A stretch of 13,689 nucleotides of DNA, taken from assembly GCA_052148155.1 (NCBI GenBank), contig JBKQIY010000016.1, forward strand, positions 1 to 13,689, in the 5' to 3' direction. The stretch comes from JBBQER01 sp052148155 (lineage in GTDB: Bacteria; Actinomycetota; Acidimicrobiia; IMCC26256; PALSA-610). The translations under genes were made by a program, and so were the position numbers. The notes beneath the pieces were generated by a model. That model had not been told where the DNA came from, ran no database searches, and saw only the letters and a program-made list of their open reading frames with translations. This document shows positions 1 through 7,865 of this stretch, in pieces. The first letter of the stretch is position 1; every line of letters begins with the position of its first letter.

Positions 1-279
1 CGCCACACCGCCATTGCGCTGGGCGTTGGCGACGACATGCAAGGCAAGGGTTGACTTTCCGGAGGATTCCGGTCCGAAAATTTCGACGATCCTTCCGCGG
101 GGCAGTCCGCCAATGCCCAGGGCGATATCCAGGGACATGGCGCCTGTCTTGATGACGCTGACTTCCCGTTCGCTGGAGTGTTTTCCGAGGGACATGATAG
201 CCCCCTCGCCGAACTGTTTTTTTATATGGCCGACGGCCAGTTCCAAGGCTTTTTTACGTTCCTGATCTGTATGGGTCAT
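1..279 (-). CDS. recA: RecA recombinase, N-terminal part (cut by window edge)
   Basis: The first 93 codons of RecA, the ATP-dependent DNA strand-exchange protein of homologous recombination and SOS induction, run off the left edge in frame. The Walker A loop GPESSGKST lies near residues 69-77, preceded by the conserved LDIALGIGGLPRGRIVEIF stretch. ATG at 277-279 is supported by an AGGAG ribosome site at 285-289. Residues such as IMSLGKHSS, IKTGA.SLD and VANAQ.NGGVA recall Chlamydiota RecA as I remember it, rather than actinobacterial RecA, which usually has GPESSGKTT and a different N-terminus. Base composition is lower in GC than the rest of the window, with AAA-AAA lysine pairs and T-runs on the plus strand. 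The family call is very secure; the taxonomic hint is inference. Confidence 0.96.
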   Translation of the reverse strand, partial: MTHTDQERKKALELAVGHIKKQFGEGAIMSLGKHSSEREVSVIKTGAMSLDIALGIGGLPRGRIVEIFGPESSGKSTLALHVVANAQRNGGVA

Positions 280-303
280 AAGTGCTCCTTTGTGGTAAAA
301 TTT

Positions 304-1327
304 CTAATCGAGTGGCATCCCACCGATATAATTGACTTTCCTGACAAAATTGCCGTCGGCATCAAAGAGAGATTGGCGGCGGATCTCCGCTGCGGCCCCT
401 CGTGGAGCCGTGCGAGGACACCGCGCAGGGTTTCGGCGACCTCCGCATCGACACTCGCAAGGCCTAAGATTCCCGCGACAATCGACTCTGACATGGCGAT
501 GTGATCGAGCGCCTGATGGTGTGCGTAGCCGGCAGTCGTCTTTGGTTCAAGATCTCCTCACGCACGTCGCGGTCTTGCCGGAGTTCGCTCGGCGGCCGAC
601 CGCCGCCGGCCAGCCGTAGCTGCCGACAAGCGACCGGTCGGGAGCTCGATCCTCACCCGGTCGTGCTCGTTGTCGACGACACAACAGTCGTTGAAGACGT
701 TCCGGCGCTCGCCGGGACTAGGACGAGGTAGGTCGTAGAGTTTCGCCCGACAACCGTGACGTTGCCGCCGGAGGTGCCTTCGCACAGCACGCCCCCGACG
801 AATGCCGCGCCAACACCGACGTTCTTGGCGTGCGAGACGTGCAATCCGCCGTCGGCTTGTAGAGGTCATACCCGTCGGAACGTGTGCCCGCCGTCGTGTA
901 CGCGCCGACCATGACTGTCTCGCTTTCAGCGCCCAAGGAGCCGGGTCCAGCACCCGTTGCACCGTGTGGCACGTGGAAGCCGGGCGACCAGTTTACGGGA
1001 AACTTTCCGTTGTGCGAGAGCGACACCTGGCCGTCACGCGTGAACACGTCGAAGCCTTTGTTCGCCGTCGTCGTCCGATGGTGCTGTCCCTCGACCAGCT
1101 GCTGCCGGTACACCCCGCAAGCAATGCGATGGAGCCACGCCGGTCGCGACCACTGCTGCTGCTCTGGCGCACCTCACTCATAGCTCCTGGCCACTTTCCA
1201 TTGTCCGTCTCAATCTTCGCAAGCTCGGATCGTGGTCCACATCCCCCTGACAGGATGAGAGCCACGAACCAAAAGGTCGGGCAATCGTCCTCGCGCGACG
1301 TAGGCGCCCGTTACCGCGACCTTTCAC
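304..1327 (-). pseudogene. Frameshifted gene of unknown family, lipoprotein-like N-terminus
   Basis: No single frame is open, but pieces join into a coherent high-GC3 reading. A basic start (RLRRARTIARPF) runs into WFVALILSGGC, like a lipoprotein signal with a Cys. Next come a Gly/Ser/Thr-rich middle (GFDVFTRDGQVSLSHNGKF, then ETVMVGAYTTAG), an acidic stretch (NVFNDCCVVDNEHDRVRIEL), and a helical tail (HHQALDHIAMSESIVAGIL, then EVAETLRGVLARL) ending KVNYIGGMPLD with stop at 304-306. Most shifts are repaired by one extra base in short runs at 1271-1274, 1113-1116, 854-855, 714-716, 541-543 and 396-399; the join near 615-625 needs two bases. I do not recognise the family. The halves above and below ~600 could be two genes. 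The tail below ~370 is lower in GC. GTG at 1325-1327 is the assumed start, without a clear ribosome site. It could be a true pseudogene or a victim of consensus errors. Confidence 0.5.
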
Positions 1328-1403
1328 CCTACGAGGATGATGTCGACCCTTCCGCGTTGCGGTTTGATGTGCTCGGGCCCGTGTGCTGAGACTGACCGAG
1401 CGC

Positions 1404-1417
1404 GTCGCTTCTGCGAC
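1404..1417 (+). promoter_or_regulatory. Hairpin just upstream of the sulfatase ribosome site
   Basis: GTCGC-TTCT-GCGAC forms a perfect 5-bp stem with a 4-base loop. It ends directly before the AGGGAG ribosome site at 1418-1423. A role in translation control is possible but unproven; stems this short arise often by chance in GC-rich DNA. Confidence 0.25.
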
Positions 1418-1432
1418 AGGGAGCATTGAGAC

Positions 1433-3790
1433 ATGAGTAAAACGTTCGAGGGCACCGTGAACGTCGACATCCGCGACTCGACTCCGGACTGGTCACCGTT
1501 CGAGATACCAAAAGCGCCTGCGGGCGCGCCGAGCGTCGTCTACATCGTGCTCGACGATGTCGGATTTTCAGCGTTGAACTGCTACGGCGGGCCGGTCGAC
1601 ACCCCGAACCTCGACCGCATCGCGGCGGATGGACTGCGCTACAAGCAGTGGCACACGACGGCCTTGTGCTCGCCGACCCGTTCGTGTCTGCTGACCGGAC
1701 GCAATCACACCCGCAACAGCATGGCGTGCATCACCGAGGCCGCCATCGGGTTCCCCAACGCGAGCGGCGTGATCCCTCCCGAGAACGGCATGCTGCCGGA
1801 GATTCTCGGAGAGCTGGGCTGGAACACCTACATGGTCGGCAAGTGGCATCTTTGCCCGGAAGACGAAATGAATCTCGCATCGACCCGCCGCAACTGGCCG
1901 ACCGGACGTGGCTTTGAGCGTTTCTACGGCTTCTTGGGAGCAGAGACAAGCCAGTGGTACCCGGACCTGGTCTACGACAACCATCCCGTGGACCAGCCGA
2001 AGTCCCCGGAGGAGGGATACCACTTCACCGACGACATCACCGAGAAGGCGATCGAATTCATCAGCGACTCCAAAGCGATCGCGCCGGAGAAGCCGTTCTT
2101 TCTCTACTACGCGCCCGGCGCCTGCCACGCGCCGCACCACGCACCGAAGGCATGGATCGACCGATACCTCGGACAGTTCGACATGGGCTACGAGGCGATG
2201 CGCGAGCAGACGCTCGCCCGCCAAAAGGAACTCGGAATCGTGCCGGTCAACACCGAGCTGCCTCCGGTGAACCCACTCGGCACGCACGCGACGCGAAGTG
2301 GGCCCGACGGCAAGCCGTTCCCGCCGTTGGACGAAACTTTGCCTTGGGAGTCGCTCACCGCCGATGAGAAGCGACTGTTCGCACGGATGGCCGAGGTCTA
2401 CGCCGGTTTTCTCTCCCACGTCGATCATCACATCGGCAGGCTTCTCGACTATCTCGAAGCAACCGATCAACGCGACAACACACTCGTCATCGTCGTATCC
2501 GACAACGGCGCGAGCGGTGAGGGCGGTCCCAACGGTTCGGTGAACGAGATGAAGTTCGCCAACGGCATCCCCGACGACATGGCGTCGAACCTTGCACAGA
2601 TGGACGAGTTAGGAAGCCCGACCACTTATAACCACTACCCGAATGGTTGGGCGATGGCGTTCAACACGCCGTACAAGATGTGGAAGCGTTACGAGTTCAA
2701 CGGCGGAACTTGCGACCCGTGCATCGTGTCGTGGCCCGCCGGCATAAAGGCCCGGGGCGAAGTCCGCGACCAGTACCACCACGCGATCGACCTCGTCCCG
2801 ACGATTCTCGATGCTCTCGGCGTCGAACCGCCACAGACCATCAAAGGTCACGTGCAACGGGCGTTCGACGGCGTCAGCATGCGTTCGAGTTTCGACGATG
2901 GCGACGCACCGACCACCCGGAAAACCCAGTTCTACTCGATGCTCGGCTCGCGCGGCATCTGGCACGACGGCTGGAAAGCCATCACGACTCACCCCACACT
3001 CAGCGGGTGGAGCAATTTCAACGACGACACCTGGGAGCTGTATCACACCGACGTCGACCGATCCGAGGTGCACAACCTTGCGGCCGAACAGCCTGACAAG
3101 GTGCGCGAGCTCGTCAACCTTTGGTACGCGGAGGCGGGTGAAAACCAGGCATTTCCGCTCGACGACCGCGGCGCGCTCGAGATCATCCTCACGGAGCGAC
3201 CGGTTCTCAGTCCGCCACGTAACCGCTACGTCTACTACCCCGACACCGCCGACGTCCCTGAGTCGCAGGCGGTCAACATCCGCAATCGTTCCTACGCGAT
3301 TGGAGCCCTGGTCGAAATTCCCGCACCCGGTGCCGAAGGAGTGATCTTCGCTCACGGATCGCGATTCGGCGGTCATGCGCTCTACGTGAAAGACAACCGT
3401 CTCCACTATCACTACAGCTTCGTCGGCATGCTCGAGCAAGAGGTTGTCGCGACGGAAGAGGTGCCGATCGGCAAAGATCTCATCTTGTCGGCCGCATTCG
3501 CCAAGGATGGCGAGGACCCGCCCGGCGTATCGACCGGCATCCTCTCGCTCTACTACGGCGACACGAAGGTCGGGGAGGGCCGGATCAGGACCCAGCCGGG
3601 GAAGTTCATGCTCGCCGGCGAAGGGCTGTGCATCGGACGCGATAGCGGCGCCGGCGTCACCGACCTCTATCCCGGTTCGTCTCCGTGGAGTTTCAGCGGA
3701 GGGACGATCAAGCGGGTCGCCGTCGACGTCAGTGGCGAGCCTTACATCGACCTCGAACGCGAGGCTGTAGCGATGATGATGCGCGAGTAG
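1433..3790 (+). CDS. Arylsulfatase, formylglycine-dependent type I family
   Basis: A 785-residue sulfatase that hydrolyses sulfate esters. The active-site signature CSPTR-SCLLTGR places the Cys to be converted to formylglycine at residue 79 (codon 1667-1669), so activation needs a formylglycine-generating enzyme, which is not in this window. Metal ligands and catalytic residues are visible: DD at 41-42, GKWHL around Lys137/His139, and SDNG with Asp357-Asn358. The last ~180 residues form an extra domain beyond the catalytic core. Length and layout match the ~785-residue mycobacterial AtsA/AtsD type as I recall it. No signal peptide is seen, so it is probably cytoplasmic. ATG at 1433 follows AGGGAG at 1418-1423. 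The frame is intact over 2.4 kb, unlike the gene on its left. Natural substrate is unknown. Confidence 0.95.
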   Translation: MSKTFEGTVNVDIRDSTPDWSPFEIPKAPAGAPSVVYIVLDDVGFSALNCYGGPVDTPNLDRIAADGLRYKQWHTTALCSPTRSCLLTGRNHTRNSMACITEAAIGFPNASGVIPPENGMLPEILGELGWNTYMVGKWHLCPEDEMNLASTRRNWPTGRGFERFYGFLGAETSQWYPDLVYDNHPVDQPKSPEEGYHFTDDITEKAIEFISDSKAIAPEKPFFLYYAPGACHAPHHAPKAWIDRYLGQFDMGYEAMREQTLARQKELGIVPVNTELPPVNPLGTHATRSGPDGKPFPPLDETLPWESLTADEKRLFARMAEVYAGFLSHVDHHIGRLLDYLEATDQRDNTLVIVVSDNGASGEGGPNGSVNEMKFANGIPDDMASNLAQMDELGSPTTYNHYPNGWAMAFNTPYKMWKRYEFNGGTCDPCIVSWPAGIKARGEVRDQYHHAIDLVPTILDALGVEPPQTIKGHVQRAFDGVSMRSSFDDGDAPTTRKTQFYSMLGSRGIWHDGWKAITTHPTLSGWSNFNDDTWELYHTDVDRSEVHNLAAEQPDKVRELVNLWYAEAGENQAFPLDDRGALEIILTERPVLSPPRNRYVYYPDTADVPESQAVNIRNRSYAIGALVEIPAPGAEGVIFAHGSRFGGHALYVKDNRLHYHYSFVGMLEQEVVATEEVPIGKDLILSAAFAKDGEDPPGVSTGILSLYYGDTKVGEGRIRTQPGKFMLAGEGLCIGRDSGAGVTDLYPGSSPWSFSGGTIKRVAVDVSGEPYIDLEREAVAMMMRE

Positions 3791-3975
3791 GGCAGTACGC
3801 GACGAGTCCAAGCGGCACATCGGGCGAGTATCGCAAGTGACGACGTCTGCGCAGGAGCCGCTTGTGCGACGCAGCCGCCGGACAGGCGTCGATGCGTCTG
3901 TCGCCTCGACGATGATCCCGCGACGTGACCTTGGCACCACAGCAAAGCAGAGTTGCGAGCGGTGGGAAGACGCGG
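3791..3975. other. Spacer after the sulfatase
   Basis: I see no convincing coding signal on either strand. A CGTCGA...TCGACG inverted pair lies about 3890-3915, but the loop is long and no T-run follows, so I do not call a terminator. Confidence 0.4.
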
Positions 3976-4215
3976 ATGAGACCAAGACGTGACCGGACCG
4001 AATCAGCCCATCGAGAACCGAACGCGTCAAGAGGATTCGCGGAGTCACGACTCGCGACCGAGGCTCGGCTGCTGACGCTGATTGACGCCGCTCTGACGGG
4101 ATTCGCCGGTCGGAACTCGGTCGCGGTTTCAGAGGTGGCCGATACCCTTCTTGACCTGCGTGCACAGATTTTGTTCGACAGCACCCTCGCCGAGCTCCTT
4201 GGTGCTGAGCAGTAG
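3976..4215 (+). CDS. Small hypothetical protein, 79 residues
   Basis: The frame is open to TAG at 4213-4215. The N-terminal third is Arg-rich and may not be structured. The C-terminal half (RLATEARLLTLIDAALTGF, then DTLLDLRAQILFDSTLAEL) looks like amphipathic helices with good GC3. I chose ATG 3976, preceded by a weak GGTGGGA; an in-frame GTG at 3925 would add 17 residues. I do not recognise a family. It lies between the sulfatase and the broken whiB-like gene, in the same direction as both, and could itself be a remnant. Confidence 0.42.
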   Translation: MRPRRDRTESAHREPNASRGFAESRLATEARLLTLIDAALTGFAGRNSVAVSEVADTLLDLRAQILFDSTLAELLGAEQ

Positions 4216-4421
4216 CACGCTGAAGTTCCTGCGCGCCGATCGTTAACCGTGATTCGAGCTCGCGGTGTCGCCGAGTCATACCGAATTGTCAGATCACCTT
4301 CAGGATCGTGCGCCAGACACCTCGCGAACGAGCGCTCGACGGCCACGACTCATGTTGGTCACCAGACGTCACAATCGGAGTCAACGGACCTGGCTGCGGA
4401 CGAGATCCGTGACGACTTGCG

Positions 4422-4703
4422 GTGAATATTCGACGCGCGCGGTCGGGGTGCAGCCCGCCAAGCGTCTTTCCATCCGACGGCGAGGCGTCGAGGCTGCTCA
4501 ACGCGCCTGCGCGAAATGCGAGGTGCAGGTCGAGTGTCTTGAGTGCGCGCTTCTCCAGTGCATCGATCAAGGTGTTGGGAAGCGCATCCGAACGCGAACG
4601 AGGCTGCATCCTGCGTGCACGCCGCAAGGCGTCGCAGTCGGTCAGCCTGACCGCGGTGCCCACCGATCGGCGCGGCGAGGTGCCGCGTCACGGAGCCGGC
4701 TGA
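4422..4703 (+). pseudogene. WhiB-like iron-sulfur regulator gene with frameshifts
   Basis: The pieces reproduce a WhiB family protein, actinobacterial [4Fe-4S] cluster-binding regulators that act with sigma factors. In order: SGCSPPSVFPSDGE (first Cys 4449-4451), then in another frame GVEAAQRACAKCEVQVECL with the C-x2-C-x5-C motif (Cys codons 4508, 4517, 4535), then IDQGV, then back in the first frame GSASERERGCILRARRKASQ, the turn followed by the basic DNA-contact tail. The first shift is cured by one G at 4484-4485. The second needs one T and one G at 4575-4579, which would restore the expected GVWG turn. All four cluster cysteines survive. The start is uncertain: GTG 4422 has no ribosome site. 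Either a recent pseudogene or an intact gene with base-call errors. Confidence 0.72.
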
Positions 4704-4895
4704 GGAGTTCGCCACCGTCGCGGTCTCTCCGTGTACGCATAGGCCGGCCGGGCTGAGCGCTGTTCCAGGAATCATCCACCAAGGATGACGACCGCATCGG
4801 CCGCGCCGGCCTCTACTGTTCGCAATGGCGTCAGCGCGTGCTGAGACTTCGCGGTCTTACAGCGCGCGATACGCCGACCGCGCCGCGGCTGTGGC
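4704..4895. other. Spacer before the orphan membrane gene
   Basis: No supported gene. A short frame from ATG 4825 stops at TGA 4897-4899, overlapping the ATG of the next gene as ATGA, which could couple translation; its 24 residues are not convincing as a protein. The frame from ATG 4785 is equally short. Confidence 0.3.
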
Positions 4896-6191
4896 ATGAC
4901 CGACATGCAGAGCGAGCATGCGCTCGCGATTGTGCGCGCGCAGCTTCGGCGCATGCCCGCCGATGCACTCGAGGCGGCGGTCGTGCTCGAGGCGTCTGCT
5001 GGAATCCCATCCGACCGTGCCCTCGATCTGGGGCGGGCGACCGTCAAGGTCTCGCGCCGTGCGGCACGCGGCCGCGGCCTTTTTCCTGCCGCGGCGCATC
5101 GGCTCGCACAGTCGGAAAACGACACGGTGACCGAGCGTCTCGTCGCGCTCCTGGCGTTCATCGGGTTACTCGCGTCGCTGGCCGCCGGAGCTGTCAGCGC
5201 GTGGCGAGCGGCCATGGTCGTCGGGTTCGCCCTGCAAGGACTCCTGTTTCGTCGTTACATCACGGGCCAGGATCGACTCGGAATCATCCGCCGGTACCCG
5301 CTCGGCGTCGCCGCCAGTGTTGGCGCGGCTGCTACCTTCGCGGCGGTTCTCGACCACAATCAAATGCTGGCCGCGGCGCTGCTCGTGACATGGATCGGCG
5401 GCATCATGGTCGCAGAACGCGGTTGGACCTCGATCTATCTGGCGCTTGCTGCCGTCGTCGCCATTGCACGCTTGTCCGGCGCAGTGACGACCGACCTTGC
5501 CGCGGCTCTCGCGGCTTCGACGGTTGTTGGGCTCGTCGTTGCGGCAGTCGCGACGACCGCGCCGTCAGACCTGAGACCGTGCTCGTGGCCTCGCGGCCTC
5601 TTCTCGGCTATTGTCGCCGGCGGCTTCGGACTTCTCATTTGGCTCCTCCCCGTCACGTGGGAGCACCTCTCGCCGAGGGTCGCGGCGATTCCGCTCGTGC
5701 TCGCCCTCATCGGTTCGACGTGGGCCGCGGGTCACCTCAACGAGCTCTGGGATTACGCACCGCGGGTATTCGCGGAGACGGAGCTCCACGAGGACGCGGC
5801 CTACACCGCGCGCGCCGTTATGCAACAGGTGTTCGGAGGAGCGGCTGTACGTCTATGCGGAACCTGGGTTGCCGCGCTGATCGTGATTCTCTCGCTCAGC
5901 TTGTTCGCAAGCTTTCGCCCTGACCTTGTCGATGCGCTTGAGTTGATGATGCTGCTCTTCGCGATCACCGCACTTGCTGTCGAGGCCGCTCTGCTCGACA
6001 CCTTCCAACACCCCGCAGCCGCGTTCTTCGCGGTCAGCCTCGCCGTTGTCACAACCCTGACGCTCGACCCGCTCGCTTCACGATCAATCGTCATCGCAAT
6101 CGGGACCATGGTGGGGATCATGTTCGCAACCTCGTGTCTCGCCTGGCAGCTTTGGCGCGCGCCCCTTGTATTCGTCGCCCAGCTCGCCTAG
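4896..6191 (+). CDS. Polytopic membrane protein of unknown function, 431 residues
   Basis: About 80 hydrophilic N-terminal residues (acidic/basic, probably cytoplasmic) are followed by roughly ten to twelve hydrophobic segments rich in Ala, Leu and Val, such as LVALLAFIGLLASLAAGAV and FSAIVAGGFGLLIWLLPV. The layout resembles integral membrane proteins of polysaccharide or transporter loci, but I cannot name a family and see no catalytic motif. ATG 4896 is used; ATG 4905 in the same frame is the alternative, and neither has a clear Shine-Dalgarno. A large Arg-rich frame overlaps it and is a shadow. The next gene follows closely on the same strand, so they may be co-transcribed. Confidence 0.82.
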   Translation: MTDMQSEHALAIVRAQLRRMPADALEAAVVLEASAGIPSDRALDLGRATVKVSRRAARGRGLFPAAAHRLAQSENDTVTERLVALLAFIGLLASLAAGAVSAWRAAMVVGFALQGLLFRRYITGQDRLGIIRRYPLGVAASVGAAATFAAVLDHNQMLAAALLVTWIGGIMVAERGWTSIYLALAAVVAIARLSGAVTTDLAAALAASTVVGLVVAAVATTAPSDLRPCSWPRGLFSAIVAGGFGLLIWLLPVTWEHLSPRVAAIPLVLALIGSTWAAGHLNELWDYAPRVFAETELHEDAAYTARAVMQQVFGGAAVRLCGTWVAALIVILSLSLFASFRPDLVDALELMMLLFAITALAVEAALLDTFQHPAAAFFAVSLAVVTTLTLDPLASRSIVIAIGTMVGIMFATSCLAWQLWRAPLVFVAQLA

Positions 6192-6249
6192 CCCGGGAGC
6201 GTACGCTCCGCCCGGCCCAGAACCGCAACGTGGCGAACTCTCGCGTCGC

Positions 6250-6810
6250 GTGCCCGATCGAGTGGTTGCCGGCGACCATTTAGCTTCGGGCTTTGACGTC
6301 GCCGATGATCCGATTCCTCAATCGCTCGCTGTGTTCGTTCGCGAAGCCTTCCGCCTCGAAGCGATGCCCCACTACAGCCTCCCCGACGAGGTAGGCGCGC
6401 TCGACGACTTCCTGAGCGCCAGAACGCCGCGCCGAGTTGATGAACATGCAAGTTGGCTGGAGCTGGTCCGAGGCGTCGTGACATCCGAGCGGGGAATCCG
6501 AAGGGTGCGAGTCATCGACGAGCCGCCCACCGACTACCAATGTTTCCAAGTTGCTTGGAGATACCCGCAGAATGCGGACGCCGGCGAGGAGATCCGAACA
6601 GTCGGCCGCGCTGCATTCCGCGAGGGTTTGAGCACACCGATTGACTTCTGGCTCTTCGACGAACAGTGGGGTTTTACAATGGTTTACGACTATCGGGGGC
6701 ATCTCCTGACCGTTCGGGAGCTCACTGCGCTCGAAGTTGAACGGTGCTGCGACGTGCGGGCTCACAGTCTGAGGCGCAGCGCAGCCTTCATCTCAAAAAT
6801 CAATAGCTGA
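6250..6810 (+). CDS. DUF6879 family protein
   Basis: About 186 residues. Features recalled for the actinobacterial DUF6879 family are present: FVREAFRLEAMPHYSLPDE near the start, then GIRRVRVIDEPPTDYQCFQ, GEEIRTVGR and DFWLFDEQ followed by a Tyr-rich strand. The family function is unknown; in many actinobacteria it sits next to a helix-turn-helix regulator, which is absent here. GTG 6250 gives the usual length. GTG 6262 is another choice, and the frame is open back to GTG 6166, overlapping the end of the membrane gene, but that extra N-terminus is Pro/Ser-rich and looks like a shadow. It ends convergent with the SfLAP gene. Confidence 0.8.
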   Translation: MPDRVVAGDHLASGFDVADDPIPQSLAVFVREAFRLEAMPHYSLPDEVGALDDFLSARTPRRVDEHASWLELVRGVVTSERGIRRVRVIDEPPTDYQCFQVAWRYPQNADAGEEIRTVGRAAFREGLSTPIDFWLFDEQWGFTMVYDYRGHLLTVRELTALEVERCCDVRAHSLRRSAAFISKINS

Positions 6811-6860
6811 TGGGGGTCTACCGCCTTGGTCGTTGAGCGGGTGAGGATGGCCCCGAGCCG

Positions 6861-7508
6861 CTAGGCGGTGGCGAGCAAGTAGGCACTGTGCCCGACGAGC
6901 CAGGTACCGACGAGAAATGCCAGGACCACTGTCGCTTGCGCCGTATGAGCGTCAATCCAACCCTTCAAACTGTCTAGTCGGCCTTTCGCCGCGACCGGCC
7001 GAAAGCTCACATACAGCTGCATCGCGATCAGCGTTCCGGACGATAGGAGACAGAAGAACAGGAGTGACAGGTACTCCCAGACGTTCGAGAGCTTCGCCGT
7101 CGCGACCGTGGCTGCTCCCGCGGCGACGAGTGCCCACGGCTGGAGGAGCGGTCCGAGCACCGCGGCCGACGGTGTTGACAACCCGTCCAACCTTGCCATC
7201 CATTTCGTCGGCTTGCGCGGAAGCCCCATCCGCGCCCGTTGGCGGAAACCGAGCAATATCAATACGACGCCGAGAAGGAGTTTGATCACGAGCGCCGTTG
7301 TAGACGGCGCCGATTGCGACTTGAGCGGCTTGCCGCCCGTGAGAAGCACAACCGCACCGATCACGACGACCAGGCAGCCGAACCAAGACAGCAGAAAAGC
7401 CAGTCCTTTTCGGGTTCCGCGCTCGACGCCGAGGACGAGGATGAAGGCCGTAAGTGGGAGCGGTTCGAGAGTGACCGCCAATCCGATGATGGTGAGGTCG
7501 ACGAGCAC
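6861..7508 (-). CDS. SfLAP/GAP family integral membrane protein
   Basis: 215 residues with about six membrane segments. The start (LTIIGLAVTLEPLPLTAFIL) followed by GVERGTRKGLAFLLSW fits the sulfolipid-1-addressing protein / GAP family, LysE-like proteins in actinobacteria. Mycobacterial members take part in export of cell-envelope lipids (sulfolipid, glycopeptidolipid); the cargo here is unknown. The central loop (RQRARMGLPRKPTKW) is strongly basic, probably cytoplasmic. GTG 7506-7508 is preceded by AAAGGGG about 11 bases upstream. It lies downstream of the DUF202 operon on the same strand but ~357 bases away, so it probably has its own promoter. Family call good, function inferred. Confidence 0.85.
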   Translation of the reverse strand: MLVDLTIIGLAVTLEPLPLTAFILVLGVERGTRKGLAFLLSWFGCLVVVIGAVVLLTGGKPLKSQSAPSTTALVIKLLLGVVLILLGFRQRARMGLPRKPTKWMARLDGLSTPSAAVLGPLLQPWALVAAGAATVATAKLSNVWEYLSLLFFCLLSSGTLIAMQLYVSFRPVAAKGRLDSLKGWIDAHTAQATVVLAFLVGTWLVGHSAYLLATA

Positions 7509-7662
7509 GCGTACGTCAGCCCCTTTCGAGCCGTTGGCGCCGGTCGGTTAGAAGTTCGGGGCCGATCACGCACATGGTCGCACCTTCCGAACGTTTCCTC
7601 ATCACCCTGAGTGGATGACGTGTCCTGTCGCCAATCGGCCGACGATGGGGGAGTCGGCGCCG

Positions 7663-7678
7663 CGGCGAGTCGTCGCCG
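7663..7678. other. Short perfect hairpin in the DUF202-SfLAP spacer
   Basis: CGGCGA-GTCG-TCGCCG is a 6-bp GC-rich stem with a 4-base loop. It is the clearest inverted repeat in the 7509-7865 spacer and might end minus-strand transcription of the operon above it. No T-run follows on either strand, so it is not a standard intrinsic terminator. Confidence 0.25.
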
Positions 7679-7719
7679 GAGACACATCGTCGGTGAGAAG
7701 AACTGAGAGGGGCTGACTC

Positions 7720-7797
7720 GTGAATCCCGCTGTCGTCACGTTCATATGTGTTCTGGTTCTGTCGGTAGTCGCGGGCTTGTCGATCTCATATCCGTAG
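7720..7797 (+). CDS. Possible small membrane peptide, 25 residues
   Basis: GTG 7720 is preceded by GAGAGGGG at a good distance (about 8 bases), one of the better ribosome sites in the window. The peptide reads NPAVVTFICVLVLSVVAGL and then SISYP before TAG 7795-7797, a single membrane helix, similar in size to KdpF-like or other small membrane proteins. It is on the strand opposite to its neighbours, inside the 357-base spacer. It could be a real microprotein, the start of a frameshifted longer gene, or chance. Confidence 0.35.
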   Translation: MNPAVVTFICVLVLSVVAGLSISYP

Positions 7798-7865
7798 TCG
7801 CCGCGCGCTCGGGAAACCTCGGGAGGAGCGCGGATGACGTGAGCTCGTGGAGTCGTCGCTCTTCG

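Noticed and set aside
1568..2470. A 300-residue minus-strand frame within the sulfatase
   Set aside because: Shadow frame of the sulfatase; no recognisable motif.
2609..4279. A 556-residue open frame on the minus strand opposite the sulfatase
   Set aside because: It is antisense to a clear sulfatase with full active-site motifs, is Arg/Val/Asp-rich without any domain, and extends because GC-rich codons leave few stops in the opposite frame.
4289..4663. A 124-residue minus-strand frame opposite the whiB-like gene
   Set aside because: The plus strand carries the WhiB cysteine motif and basic tail; the minus frame has no recognisable domain.
4838..5923. A 361-residue plus-strand frame rich in Arg
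   Set aside because: Overlaps the membrane protein in another frame; its composition (Arg, Ala, Gly, Pro) is typical of a GC-rich shadow.
6166..6249. Longer N-terminus for the DUF6879 protein
   Set aside because: Pro/Ser-rich, overlaps the end of the membrane gene and has no ribosome site; the family length fits a later start.
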